Translations under genes and position numbers: made by a program
The notes under the pieces: generated by a model
Databases searched by the model: none
Seen by the model: the letters and a program-made list of their open reading frames with translations, nothing else
Told to the model about the DNA's origin: nothing
Assembly: GCF_039535095.1 (NCBI RefSeq)
Contig: NZ_BAAAWN010000001.1
Coordinates: 1,674,001-1,738,000, forward strand
DNA from: Arthrobacter ramosus
GTDB taxonomy: Bacteria > Actinomycetota > Actinomycetes > Actinomycetales > Micrococcaceae
Reading direction: 5' to 3'
Length of the DNA stretch: 64,000 nt
Part shown: piece after piece, positions 42,698 through 51,792 of the stretch
Layout: every line of letters starts with the position of its first letter
How positions within the stretch are numbered: position 1 is the first letter of the stretch

Positions 42698-43967
42698 CGG
42701 TTCTTGCGCTGGACTTGCGGCCTAGTTCCAAGGTCCGTTGTACGGACCACCAGAGCAGGACAACCAGAAGCACGTTCCGCGTGGTGAGCACTGTTGCCAT
42801 CACGGGGTTGGCATGGATCAGCGGCGTGTAGAACAACGGGTAGATCACAAAGGTCGTCATGGCGATCCCCATCAGGAGGGCGGCAGGAACCCGCCAGCGA
42901 TTCCAGTCGTGGGTCAGCCCGGCGATTACCACCGGCGCAAGCCAGATGATGAATTGCGGCGAACCCACCTTGTTGAACACGATGAACGCGGTGGTCATCA
43001 TGAGGGCGCCCTCCAGAAACAGCTCTTCCGGTTCGGCACCCCGCCGAAGCGCCCAAAGCAAAAGGGCAGAGCCGGCGACGGCGGCAAGCACCAAGAGCGG
43101 CTGCATCATGAAGGCCGCCACATTGGCTCCCGGTCCGTACACCTCGGTGGAATTGATGGCGACGTTGTCGGCGATTTTGGAACCGCCGATGTTGAGCACG
43201 CTCAACCAGACCCAAGGGGTTGAGAACGTGGCTTCAAGTTGCATGCCGCGCTCACCCTGGTTGGTCAAGAAGTCGAGGATATGCGGGAGGCCGCCCGAAA
43301 GGTAGGTGCCCAGTGCGACGGCGGCAGTTACGGCGGCGCCGCACGCGATGATCCGCAGCCTGCGGTGGCTCGCGATGATGATGGGTACCAGGACGGCGGC
43401 CGGCCAGACTTTGATCCACGTGGCGATGCTGAGGAGGATGCCCGCCGCTACGGGCCGCGTGGCGGCATACAGCAGTGCGACCAACACGATGGGTGCCGTG
43501 ATGCCTTCTACGCGCGCGAAGCTGAGGTAGCCCATGAAAGCGGTAAAGAACAGCCACCACCAGGCAGGGGCAATCCCCGTTGTCCTTCGCGGACCGCGGG
43601 TCAAGATGAACAAGCCGGCGGCATTGAGCGCAGTGATGATCAACGTCCACACCAGCAGGTATGGACCCGGGCCCGCGATGTTGGCGAGGAAGATCGGAAT
43701 CTGGGCGAGTACCGGGTATACCCAAGGGCTGATGGCTCCGTGGAGATCCGCAGGGTTGTAGCCGGTCATCGCCCACTGGCGGTACTGCTCAGTGTCGCTG
43801 AACGTGTTTCCGGACAGGAAGAAACTTGCCATCCAGCCGAGGAAATACAGATGGATGGCGGCGAAACCCCACCAAACGCTGGAGGGACGGCCGAACCAGG
43901 CGACGGCGGCAGGCGGCAGGGCGGCGTCGCGCACGCGGGCCAGTGCAGCAAAGAATCGAACGGAAAT
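42681..43967 (-). CDS. GT87-like membrane mannosyltransferase with probable ATT start
   Basis: A polytopic GT-C protein, 428 residues if it begins at ATT 43967. An AAGGAG site (43975-43980) lies seven bases upstream of that ATT. The residues that follow, ISVRFFAALARVRDAALPP, align without gaps to the upstream paralogue, although no ATG, GTG or TTG precedes them in a sensible place; the first GTG is internal at 43934. Family features include FSDTEQYRQWAMTGYNP in the first luminal loop and FNKVGSPQFIIWLAPVV near the end. It is the second gene of a two-gene operon, starting one base after its upstream neighbour ends. It probably adds mannose to an envelope glycan. Confidence 0.78.
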   Translation of the reverse strand: MSVRFFAALARVRDAALPPAAVAWFGRPSSVWWGFAAIHLYFLGWMASFFLSGNTFSDTEQYRQWAMTGYNPADLHGAISPWVYPVLAQIPIFLANIAGPGPYLLVWTLIITALNAAGLFILTRGPRRTTGIAPAWWWLFFTAFMGYLSFARVEGITAPIVLVALLYAATRPVAAGILLSIATWIKVWPAAVLVPIIIASHRRLRIIACGAAVTAAVALGTYLSGGLPHILDFLTNQGERGMQLEATFSTPWVWLSVLNIGGSKIADNVAINSTEVYGPGANVAAFMMQPLLVLAAVAGSALLLWALRRGAEPEELFLEGALMMTTAFIVFNKVGSPQFIIWLAPVVIAGLTHDWNRWRVPAALLMGIAMTTFVIYPLFYTPLIHANPVMATVLTTRNVLLVVLLWWSVQRTLELGRKSSARTAIRSA

Positions 43968-43968
43968 C

Positions 43969-45282
43969 TCAGGACTCCTTGGCAGCGGCGGCCGGTTCGT
44001 TGGCCGGGATCTTCTTGCCCAAAAGGTATAGGCGGCGTACGGACCAGCAGAACAGGACCACCAGCAGGACATTGCGCACCGTCAACACCAGTGCCATCCA
44101 AGGGTTGTTGTGGCTGAGTGCGTCATAGAAGAGGGGGTAGATGAAGTATGTGGCCACCCCAATGGCGATGAGCATCGCCGCGGGAACCCGCCATTCCTTC
44201 CAGCTGTGGGCAAGCCCGACGGCGACAGCAGGCGCCAGCCACACCATGAACTGGGGTGACCCGACCTTGTTGAACACGACGAAAGCCGTGGCCATGGTCA
44301 GGGATCCAGCCAACAACAGTTCGGTGCGGTCCGCCCCGCCGGTTCGCTTGCCGTTGTGCAGTGCCCAGAAGGTCAGGGCGGCCACCAGGATCGCGGCCAG
44401 GACAAGAAGGGGCTGCATAAGGAATGACATGGAGGCCGTTCCGGGGCCATCCACTTGCATCGAGTTGATGTCGGTGTTCATGTACATTCTCGAGTCACCC
44501 ACATGGAGGACCGAGAGCCACAACCATGGAGTGGTGAAGGTGGCTTCCAACTGCATGCCACGATCGCCTTGCTGGGTCAGGAAGTTAAGGAGCTTCGGCA
44601 GTTGACCTACGGCCGCCGTGAGGGCGATGACCAGAACGCTGGTCAGAATTCCGGCAGCCACCACTTTGGTTCTCTGCTTGACCACGGTGAACAACGAAAG
44701 CATGACGGCGGCCGGCCAAACCTTCATCCAGGTGGCAACACTCAGGAGGGTCGAGGCAATGAAGGGGTGTGACACCCCGTACGCCAAGGCGATCAGCACG
44801 ATGGGGGCAGTCAATCCGTCCACCCGGGCGAATCCCAGCCAACCCATGATGAAGACGAAGACCAGCCACCACCATCCCGCCGGGATAGCCTCGCGACGGC
44901 GGCCCCGTCCCGTGAGCTTGGCGAGAGCGACACCGTTGAGCACGGTGATCATGAGTACCCAGAGAAAGAAGAACGGACCGGGTCCGGCCAGCCCCGCGAT
45001 GGCCATCGGCACCAAGGCGAGAACAGGGTAGACCCAAGGGCTGGGCCCGCCGCTGAGGTTCTCATCCCGGAACCCGGCCGAGGTCCAGTCCCGATAGATG
45101 AAAGTGTCGCTGAAGGCCTCGCCGCGCAGGGAAAGGATCAGCGCGAACACGAGGAAGACCAAGTGCACGACGCAGAAGCCTACAAGCAGGCCCTTGGGAG
45201 AATTGAGCCTTACCTCCACCGAAGAGGGAAGAACACGATGGCGGAACCGTGTGAGCGCGCTGAAGAATGAGTCCGTGGAAAT
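43969..45282 (-). CDS. GT87-like membrane mannosyltransferase, paralogue, with probable ATT start
   Basis: A 437-residue GT-C protein, paralogue of the next gene (shared FNKVGSPQF-MVWLAP and GERGMQLEATF-type motifs). The frame has a stop at 45304-45306, and the first standard start after it is GTG 45219, without an RBS. ATT 45282 is preceded at seven bases by AAGGA. From there the product reads ISTDSFFSALTRFRHRVLP, homologous to the sister gene's N-terminus, so the coding region extends beyond GTG 45219. The first luminal loop has FSDTFIYRDWTSAGF. It is divergent from the second MptB-like gene. Confidence 0.78.
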   Translation of the reverse strand: MSTDSFFSALTRFRHRVLPSSVEVRLNSPKGLLVGFCVVHLVFLVFALILSLRGEAFSDTFIYRDWTSAGFRDENLSGGPSPWVYPVLALVPMAIAGLAGPGPFFFLWVLMITVLNGVALAKLTGRGRRREAIPAGWWWLVFVFIMGWLGFARVDGLTAPIVLIALAYGVSHPFIASTLLSVATWMKVWPAAVMLSLFTVVKQRTKVVAAGILTSVLVIALTAAVGQLPKLLNFLTQQGDRGMQLEATFTTPWLWLSVLHVGDSRMYMNTDINSMQVDGPGTASMSFLMQPLLVLAAILVAALTFWALHNGKRTGGADRTELLLAGSLTMATAFVVFNKVGSPQFMVWLAPAVAVGLAHSWKEWRVPAAMLIAIGVATYFIYPLFYDALSHNNPWMALVLTVRNVLLVVLFCWSVRRLYLLGKKIPANEPAAAAKES

Positions 45283-45486
45283 GGGAGGATCCTTGTCAGG
45301 TAGTTATCGTCACAGGTGCCGTAAGGGCCCCATCCATCCTATCTCAGGCCACTTTCGCGGGCAGACCCATGGTCCGGTTGGCCCCGGGAAGCCAGGGGTG
45401 GCGATGCTACAGTTGCAATAATCCATGGCAGCCGGCAGTGCCACTTTGGCCCGGATGCGGCAGGGAACCGGACAGGATTTTGTTTG

Positions 45487-47109
45487 ATGGTGACGTCGAA
45501 GTTTCGTGAGCGTGAGGTGGGGAGTTCGTTGGCTCATCCAGAGGCGCTTGGCGATTCCAACGCCCCGGTACACGGCACTGTGATAGCCAAAGCGGCAAGG
45601 ACGGCGATCCTCCAAGGGTTCGTCGGGTCGTTGCTCATGGTGGCAGGCTCGGTCGGGGTCGGCTGGATGGCGACAACCAGCGGTTCCCTTATCCGCACGC
45701 CCCTCTTCATCATGGCCAGGACATCCCCGGTTGGCGTGATCGTCTGCACCGTGATGCTCTGCCTCGGCGCACTCCTACTCCTGCGCTCTTGGCTGCGCAT
45801 TGCCCAGCGGATCGGCGGATGGAACCCGTCCTCGCGTCCTGTGCTTCGGCGAGCATTGTGGATGTGGGCCCTCCCGATGATGTTCAGCTTGCCGTTGTTC
45901 AGCAGGGACGCTTATGCCTACATCGGCCAGGGCCGGCTCATGGAGCAGGGCCTGAACCCATACACCAACGGCATCTCGGCCCTGAGCAACTACTTTTCAC
46001 TCGGGCCCGACAAATTGTGGACGGAAGCACCGACGCCTTACGGTCCGTTATGGCTCTGGATCGAACAGGGTGCCGTGTGGGTGAGCGCCGGCGTCCCGGA
46101 GCTTGCGCTGATTCCCTTCCGCCTGGCTGCCCTGGCGGGGGTGATCCTGCTCGCCGTCTACGCTCCGCGTTTGGCTGCGGTCCATGGCGTGAACCCGGAT
46201 CGGGCGCTCTGGCTTGGGGTCCTCAACCCGGTTCTCCTGATCAACTTCATTGCCAGCGCGCACAACGACTCCTTGATGTTGGGACTGGTTGTTGCCGGAC
46301 TGTACTTCGCCTCGGTTAAACGACCCGTGCTTGGAATCGTGCTGATCACGGCCTCGATCGCCATCAAGCCGATTACTTTGATTGCCTTGCCTTTTGCCGG
46401 GCTGCTGTGGGCCGGTGCCCGTGCGGGCTGGGGCCGCAGAATGCTCTGCTGGATGGCGACGTTGGGCTTGTCCTTAGGGCTGCTGGCCGCCGCAGGATTG
46501 GTGAACGGCCTGGGATTTGGCTGGCTTGGCGCCCTCCAGACTCCCGGCGCCGTCTGGATCTGGTACGCGCCGGTGGGATTGCTGGCACATACGGCCGGAT
46601 TCGTCGTCGGACTTTTCGGGGGTCCGGGCGTTCCCGTGACGGACGTTATCCAGACTGCCGGAACGGCAGTTTCGGCGCTGGCCATCGTCTGGCTCGCCGT
46701 ACGGACGCCCGGCCGCGGATTGGGTATGCCCGCGCCGCTCGACGACGAACCCGAGTTCAACAAGACGGTGCTTCGCCGGATGGCCTGGGCTTTCGCCGCC
46801 GTCGTCGTTCTGGCGCCGGTGATCCAGCCTTGGTACATGGTGTGGCTGCTGGTGTTCTTTACCGTGACGGGCATCGCGGACGGCGCCCAGCTTCGGACGG
46901 TCTTCTATTTGACGGCGTTCTTCACCCTTATCGCGCTGACGGACCAATTGAGTGTCTTCCAGTGGATCCCCATTGAGGTGGTGCGCGGAGTGGCCATCGC
47001 CATCGCGGTCTCCTTCATTGCCTACCTGGTGTTCTTTGACAAGAAGACCCACGTGCTGTTCCGCCCGCGTCGCGGAATTTTGAAGCTCAAGCTCAAACCG
47101 AAGTCCTGA
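45487..47109 (+). CDS. MptB-like polyprenol-phosphate-mannose-dependent mannosyltransferase, second copy
   Basis: A 540-residue GT-C membrane protein paralogous to the gene at 41072. It keeps the loop motif LFSRDAYAYIGQGRLMEQGL, then NPYTNGISALSNYFSLG and TPYGPLWLWIEQGAVWV. Later IASAHNDSLMLGL and VIQPWYMVWLLVFF line up with the first copy. ATG 45487 is chosen; TTG 45484 and GTG 45490 are adjacent alternatives, with AGGA about 10 bases upstream. The two copies flank two GT87-like genes, suggesting a pathway with several elongation or branching steps. Specificity difference between copies cannot be read. Confidence 0.85.
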   Translation: MVTSKFREREVGSSLAHPEALGDSNAPVHGTVIAKAARTAILQGFVGSLLMVAGSVGVGWMATTSGSLIRTPLFIMARTSPVGVIVCTVMLCLGALLLLRSWLRIAQRIGGWNPSSRPVLRRALWMWALPMMFSLPLFSRDAYAYIGQGRLMEQGLNPYTNGISALSNYFSLGPDKLWTEAPTPYGPLWLWIEQGAVWVSAGVPELALIPFRLAALAGVILLAVYAPRLAAVHGVNPDRALWLGVLNPVLLINFIASAHNDSLMLGLVVAGLYFASVKRPVLGIVLITASIAIKPITLIALPFAGLLWAGARAGWGRRMLCWMATLGLSLGLLAAAGLVNGLGFGWLGALQTPGAVWIWYAPVGLLAHTAGFVVGLFGGPGVPVTDVIQTAGTAVSALAIVWLAVRTPGRGLGMPAPLDDEPEFNKTVLRRMAWAFAAVVVLAPVIQPWYMVWLLVFFTVTGIADGAQLRTVFYLTAFFTLIALTDQLSVFQWIPIEVVRGVAIAIAVSFIAYLVFFDKKTHVLFRPRRGILKLKLKPKS

Positions 47110-47116
47110 ACCGGAA

Positions 47117-47794
47117 TCAGCCGAGGTGTTTCATCGCTTCACGCAGGGATAACGGGCTCAGCCTGGCCCTTCGGGTTTCCACGTAGCTCCGTACCCACTG
47201 AGGATCGGTCTTGGCGTACTCCCGCAGGGTCCAACCGATTGCTTTCCTGATGAAGAACTCCTTGTCGGCCAGGTTGGCGTCAAGCGCCGTGGCCAGAAGT
47301 TCTTGGGCCGTGGCCGTCTTTGCCTTGAGCTGGGAGGTGATGGCCGCGCGACGGATCCAGAAGTCCGGGTCGCTTGCCCATGTCCGCAAGAGCGGGGTCA
47401 GCGTGCTCCGGTGATGTTGCAGGAGGGCACAAATACGGTCGGAGACGCCGTCGACGAAGTCCCACCATGCGCCTGTCCGGATGATTTCTTCGTAGAGCGG
47501 CAACATCTCCAGATCCTTGGCCACGGACTTGAGCGAGGTCAGATCGATGGCCGCATAGCGTTCTTCCCGCCATGTAGCTTCCAGCCAGAGCAGCCGGACA
47601 TCGTCACGAAGTTCGGCAGGGGACCCGAAGGGGAGTTCCTTCGCGGTCGCGAGGACGATGTGACGGACTACCGGGACCTTGACACCGAGGGAAGGCATGG
47701 ATGACTTCATGTACGCCTGTGCCGCTTTCGCACGGTCCGGATCTGCCCCTGCCTGCAGGCGTTCCCGGATGATGGCGATTCTTCGGTGTTCCAT
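47117..47794 (-). CDS. DNA alkylation repair protein (AlkD-like)
   Basis: A 225-residue all-helical HEAT-like protein of the AlkD family, which excise bulky or cationic alkylated bases. Recognisable parts are MPSLGVKVPVVRHIV near the N-terminus, LWLEATWREERYAAIDL, then WWDFVDGVSDRI (the Trp-Trp-Asp motif) and DFWIRRAAITSQL, with KEFFIRKAIGWTLREYAKT near the C-terminus. Catalytic Asp in the WWDFVD region fits the family. It converges on the mptB-like gene with an 8-bp gap. Its start lies nine bases inside the longest frame of the map gene, whose real start is later. Confidence 0.9.
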   Translation of the reverse strand: MEHRRIAIIRERLQAGADPDRAKAAQAYMKSSMPSLGVKVPVVRHIVLATAKELPFGSPAELRDDVRLLWLEATWREERYAAIDLTSLKSVAKDLEMLPLYEEIIRTGAWWDFVDGVSDRICALLQHHRSTLTPLLRTWASDPDFWIRRAAITSQLKAKTATAQELLATALDANLADKEFFIRKAIGWTLREYAKTDPQWVRSYVETRRARLSPLSLREAMKHLG

Positions 47795-47932
47795 ACCGCG
47801 ACTTTAGGACACTCCTGCGCAGGGTTCGGACGCGCCTTCCGGTTGACTGGGACGATGACGCCCATAGAGTGGGTGGAAAGAGTTCGTCCGGCGGCCGGTC
47901 CGGCCCCTTGTTCCTCATGCTTGGAGGCCTCC

Positions 47933-48700
47933 GTGTCTATGGTGAAGACGCCAGAAGAGATTGCGCTCATGCGCGAAGCCGGAAGGGTGGTTGCCAACAC
48001 GCTTTCGGCGGTTCGTTCGCACGCCGGGGTTGGTGTGTCTCTCAAGGAACTGGACGAGGTTGCGGCCGCTTTCATGGAGGCTGCCGGAGCCAAGCCGGCG
48101 TTCCTGAATTACCGTCCGCGGTGGGCGTCCACGCCCTTTTCAGGGGTCATTTGCACGAGCGTCAACGACGCCGTGGTGCACGGCATCCCGGACGGATATG
48201 TGTTGCAGGACGGCGATCTGTTGAGCGTCGATTGCGGGGCATTCGTGGAGGGTTGGTGCGGGGACGCGGCAGTCAGTTTCATTGTGGGCACTGCGGATCC
48301 GGTGGACCAGGAGCTGATCGATGCCACGGACGCCGCCCTCGCCCGCGGAATCGAGGCGGCCAGGATTGGAAACAAGATGGGCGACCTTGCGTATGCCATT
48401 GGTGGAGAAGCCAAGCGCAGCGGCTACGGGATCCTTGCCGATCACGGTGGGCACGGCATTGGCCGGACCATGCACGCCGAGCCGAGCGTGCCGAACATCG
48501 GACGGCCGGGCCGCGGCGTGAAGCTCGTGGAGGGCCTGGTGATCGCTATCGAGCCGATGTTGATCCTAGGCGGAAGCGATGACTACTACCACGACGACGA
48601 CCAGTGGACCCTGCGCTCCGCCAACGGCCGCCGTGCGGCGCACAGCGAACATACCGTGGCGATCACCGCGGACGGCCCGGTGGTCTTGACACTGCCTTGA
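47933..48700 (+). CDS. map: Methionine aminopeptidase, type I
   Basis: Removes the initiator Met from new proteins. The 255-residue product starts at GTG 47933, five bases after GGAGG; ATG 47939 is also possible and the frame from 47786 is not. Metal ligands are intact: the two Asp residues in LSVDCGAFVEGWCGDAAVSF, His in DHGGHGIGRTMHAEP and the Glu residues in VIAIEPML and SEHTVAIT. YRPRWASTPFSGVICTSVND is the substrate-side segment. Many actinobacteria have more than one map; another copy could lie elsewhere. Confidence 0.94.
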   Translation: MSMVKTPEEIALMREAGRVVANTLSAVRSHAGVGVSLKELDEVAAAFMEAAGAKPAFLNYRPRWASTPFSGVICTSVNDAVVHGIPDGYVLQDGDLLSVDCGAFVEGWCGDAAVSFIVGTADPVDQELIDATDAALARGIEAARIGNKMGDLAYAIGGEAKRSGYGILADHGGHGIGRTMHAEPSVPNIGRPGRGVKLVEGLVIAIEPMLILGGSDDYYHDDDQWTLRSANGRRAAHSEHTVAITADGPVVLTLP

Positions 48701-48732
48701 CGGTGTTGCCTCGGCATGCGGGCCGCCGGAAA

Positions 48733-49317
48733 TCAGCGCCGTAGGCGCATGACCGCCCTTCCGGGCACCGCCGTGGAAACTGTGGAGAAGCCAGCCGCCT
48801 CGAACAACTTCACAGTTCCCTGGTAGAGATCGGCCGGACCGGCCTTGGGGCGCAGCGAGGGATCCACCGGGTAGCCTTCCACGATTTCAGCGCCATGCGC
48901 GAAGGCATGCCCGACGGCGGCCTGCAGCAATGCGGTGGCCACCCCGCCCCGGCGGTGGCCGGGAGAAACCACGAAACAGCTCACGGACCAAACTCCCGGG
49001 CCTTCCGGGGCGCCTGCTCCTGCGGCCTTGAGGACGCGGGATCGTTCGATACGCGGATAGCACTGGCGCGGTTCGACCGCGCACCAGCCCACCGCTTCGC
49101 CGCCCCGGAACGCGAGGACGCCAGGTTCGGGGCCGTCGTCGAATTTGGCTTTGAGCTGTTCCTTCCGCGTCTTAGGGGGAGCCGTCTTCCAATCCTGACC
49201 GGTGAGGGCGAACCACCGGCACCAACAGCGCGAAGGCTCGCCGTGGACGCCGAATAGCCTTTCGACATCGGGCCAGCTTGCGGGGCCCGTGATGATGGCT
49301 TCGGAGTTGTGTCCCAT
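48733..49317 (-). CDS. GNAT-family acetyltransferase
   Basis: A 194-residue acetyltransferase. The acetyl-CoA site is FVVSPGHRRGGVATALLQAA (about residues 115-134), the R/Q-x-x-G-x-G/A-type motif here reading RRGGVA. An N-terminal Trp- and Cys-rich stretch (SRCWCRWFALTGQDW) is a recurrent feature of this subgroup. The substrate is unknown. It faces the tRNA-Arg gene and its terminator, with no close partner genes. Confidence 0.85.
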   Translation of the reverse strand: MGHNSEAIITGPASWPDVERLFGVHGEPSRCWCRWFALTGQDWKTAPPKTRKEQLKAKFDDGPEPGVLAFRGGEAVGWCAVEPRQCYPRIERSRVLKAAGAGAPEGPGVWSVSCFVVSPGHRRGGVATALLQAAVGHAFAHGAEIVEGYPVDPSLRPKAGPADLYQGTVKLFEAAGFSTVSTAVPGRAVMRLRR

Positions 49318-49374
49318 CCAACCAGCCTAGATACCGAATGCGCTGGCCGTCTCGGTTGTACGCAGACAAAGAAA

Positions 49375-49400
49375 ACACCCCGGTCCGAAGACCGGGGTGT
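49375..49400 (-). terminator. tRNA-Arg terminator
   Basis: ACACCCCGGT and ACCGGGGTGT form a perfect 10-bp stem with a 6-base loop, followed on the minus strand by TTTTC. Confidence 0.8.
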
Positions 49401-49449
49401 AACCGATGACCCGACTCATCCATGAAGGATGCCTCGACTCATCACAAAG

Positions 49450-49522
49450 TGCCCCAGGAGGGAATCGAACCCCCGACCGTCGGATTAGAAGGCCGCTGCT
49501 CTATCCTCTGAGCTACTGGGGC
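49450..49522 (-). tRNA. tRNA-Arg (anticodon TCT)
   Basis: The minus strand reads GCCCCAGTAGCTCAGAGGAT and has the anticodon arm CGGCCTTCTAATCCG with TCT. The acceptor GCCCCAG pairs with CTGGGGC. CCA is not encoded. Confidence 0.96.
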
Positions 49523-49566
49523 AGGAACGCACCCAAGTGTATCGCTGGGTTTGGCTAGCCAACAAT

Positions 49567-50868
49567 TCAGGAGGATTGCCCGGCCTTCAGGACCGGGCAG
49601 GGGATTCGTACTACGCCTTTGAAAAATACAGGCGAGGTCGGAACATCGTAGAAGTCGGTATCGGACGCAGGTGCACAGAGACTGCGCCCGGTGAGGATGT
49701 GCTCGGCCCAGACGGGACCATTGTTTCTCGACGTCGAGGGCGGGAAATACATGGACGCCAAGAGGAGCGAGAAACCCGTAAGCGCCGCGATGGGTGCAGC
49801 ACGCCCAAACCTTGCCAATGCGGAGGCAAGCAGCGGAATCGTGGCGAGGACGAACATCGTCGGCACTACCGAGTACCTTCCAAACACGAACCTGGCGGGC
49901 CAATCCGCAGCAGAAAAGGTTGCGTAGTCCAGGTACGGTGCCGGGTTCGAAACGACGCAGGCAACCCAAATAACGGCCGACGCGGTGATGAAGAAGCCCG
50001 CCAGCCATTTCTCCCGCGCCGAGCCCAGGACCAGCACAGCCACCGGGACGGCGAGGACGAGGAGGGAGGCCACGATCATCGGGGCAGCTCCGAAGTTCAC
50101 GATTTGTTGCATGACACCGGACGCAGTGCCGTAAACGATGGGTCCTGCGGTGTTGATGAACCACCCGTAAACGGGGGACCACGGGTCAAGCGGGTAGCTC
50201 GCGCCGCCGCTGGTTCGAGGATGCGTCACCGTCGCAATAACCTGGCAGGCAAGACCCAGGCTGAGACCCGCACGGGCGGCCCACATGTTTTTGTCTCTTA
50301 GCCGGTAAAGGAAGAGTGGAACAAAGACAATCGAGATAATCTCGGTCAGGGAGGCGAGGGCTGCGACGACAAAAAGCACGCCGCCTTCCAGTTTTGACTT
50401 TGCCGGTTTCATCAATAGCCACGGAGTAAGCCAGAGCAGGTACCAGTGCAGGTTCGCGAAGTTTCCAAGGGTCTCAAACGCGCCGACATTCACGAAAATG
50501 GGAACTGCCGCCCAAGCTACGCGGATCCACGTGTTGCTGGTCAAGGCTTGGGAGCAGTGGTACGTCATGAGGGCGACGCCGGCCACAGCCGCGCACGCCA
50601 ACACGGTGAGCGCTATGGCGTAGTCCTCAAGTGCGAAGAACCGGACAACTACATCGGCTGCGAGGCGGGGGACGACGTGGAGATAGCCTGCGTACGGCCG
50701 GATTGGCGTGAAAGTCCGGGTCGGATTCAAAGCGTCCGTGAGAAATACCGCGCCGTCCTCCGCCCACACGACGCCTTGGGCCGTTGGTGGGATCCGCCAG
50801 AACGACACCAGTGTCAGCAATATAAGGGCGCCAACATAGCACGCACTTCTAGCCAGAATAATTTTCAC
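49567..50868 (-). CDS. Polytopic membrane protein, possibly GT-C-like, unknown function
   Basis: A 433-residue protein with about 10-11 predicted helices. The first luminal loop has VVWAEDGAVFLTDALNPTRT, with paired acidic residues of the kind seen in GT-C enzymes, and AGYLHVVPRLAADVVVRFF, but no family motif I can assign firmly. The 3' end is only ~45 bp from tRNA-Arg. Local composition (both the gene's start region and the upstream spacer) looks more A+T-rich than the surroundings, which would fit horizontal acquisition at a tRNA. GTG 50868 is the likely start. Function not assigned. Confidence 0.6.
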   Translation of the reverse strand: MKIILARSACYVGALILLTLVSFWRIPPTAQGVVWAEDGAVFLTDALNPTRTFTPIRPYAGYLHVVPRLAADVVVRFFALEDYAIALTVLACAAVAGVALMTYHCSQALTSNTWIRVAWAAVPIFVNVGAFETLGNFANLHWYLLWLTPWLLMKPAKSKLEGGVLFVVAALASLTEIISIVFVPLFLYRLRDKNMWAARAGLSLGLACQVIATVTHPRTSGGASYPLDPWSPVYGWFINTAGPIVYGTASGVMQQIVNFGAAPMIVASLLVLAVPVAVLVLGSAREKWLAGFFITASAVIWVACVVSNPAPYLDYATFSAADWPARFVFGRYSVVPTMFVLATIPLLASALARFGRAAPIAALTGFSLLLASMYFPPSTSRNNGPVWAEHILTGRSLCAPASDTDFYDVPTSPVFFKGVVRIPCPVLKAGQSS

Positions 50869-51114
50869 GATCTGTCCCCCAAAGAGCAGGCCCGAGACTG
50901 GGCGAACGTACCCAATTTAGATGGCGGTTCCGTAATTTCAAAAAGCGCGGCCGGTCTCGGTGGCCGGCGCCCTATTCAGGGAGCAACTCGTCCTCCACAA
51001 TTCGCCCAAGAACAAGGCTATCCACATACGTGAATTAGGTACTGCCGCGGAAGTTCGCGGCAGGTGAAGCTGAAAGAGCCAGACAGGCAGCTCAACTCAC
51101 GTTAGGACAAGACC

Positions 51115-51681
51115 ATGAATGACATCATCACTGTCCGGGGATTCGTTGCCACGGAACCCAAAAGTTCGACGACACCTGGCGGAACGGGAACGGCCTCGTT
51201 CCGGCTCGGCTCCACGGCGCGCAGGTTCGACCGCGCGAACGATGTCTGGGTGGACGGCAATACCAATTGGTTCAGCGTCCAGGCATTCAGGCATCTCGCG
51301 GGAAACATCGGATGCAGCGTCAAGAAAGGCCAGCGGGTCATCGTGGTCGGGAAACTCAAGTTGAGGCAATGGGAACACGAGGGCAAGATCTACCACGTTG
51401 CCGAAATCGTCGCCGAGTCAGTTGGGCACGACCTCATGTGGGGCTCGGCGAACTTCATCCGGACCACCAGTAGCACCAGCCCGCAGAGCCTGCCAGCGGC
51501 CGCTGAGGTGGGGCCGGAGAACCCGTGGCCTTCGGCCGAGGAAGAGGGTGAGGACGGCCCTCATGACGACGAGGACGGCAGTGCCGCGGCCGAGCGGGAA
51601 GTCATTCTTTCGGCCGGAGAAGGCGATGAGTCGGTTCTCGTTGATACTCACACCGGAGAGCTTGTGGACGCCCGGGCTTGA
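51115..51681 (+). CDS. Single-stranded DNA-binding protein (SSB paralogue)
   Basis: A 188-residue OB-fold protein. The SSB core is MNDIITVRGFVATEP, then FRLGSTARRF, TNWFSVQAFRHLAGNI, GQRVIVVGKLKLRQWEHEGK and YHVAEIVAESVGHDL (residues ~1-105). The acidic tail (residues ~125-165) lacks the conserved DDDIPF-type tip that recruits repair and replication partners. This is therefore likely a second SSB, as found in other actinobacteria, and not the essential one. TTAGGACAAGACC precedes ATG 51115. Confidence 0.9.
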   Translation: MNDIITVRGFVATEPKSSTTPGGTGTASFRLGSTARRFDRANDVWVDGNTNWFSVQAFRHLAGNIGCSVKKGQRVIVVGKLKLRQWEHEGKIYHVAEIVAESVGHDLMWGSANFIRTTSSTSPQSLPAAAEVGPENPWPSAEEEGEDGPHDDEDGSAAAEREVILSAGEGDESVLVDTHTGELVDARA

Positions 51682-51792
51682 ATGACGCGAGGCCTGAAAT
51701 AGCGCCGGCGCTTGAAACAGGGGATGCTGCGGACAGCCGCGGATGCGATGTGGCGCAGCGGGCAGTGCGCCGCGTGGCAGAATGGCCGGGTG

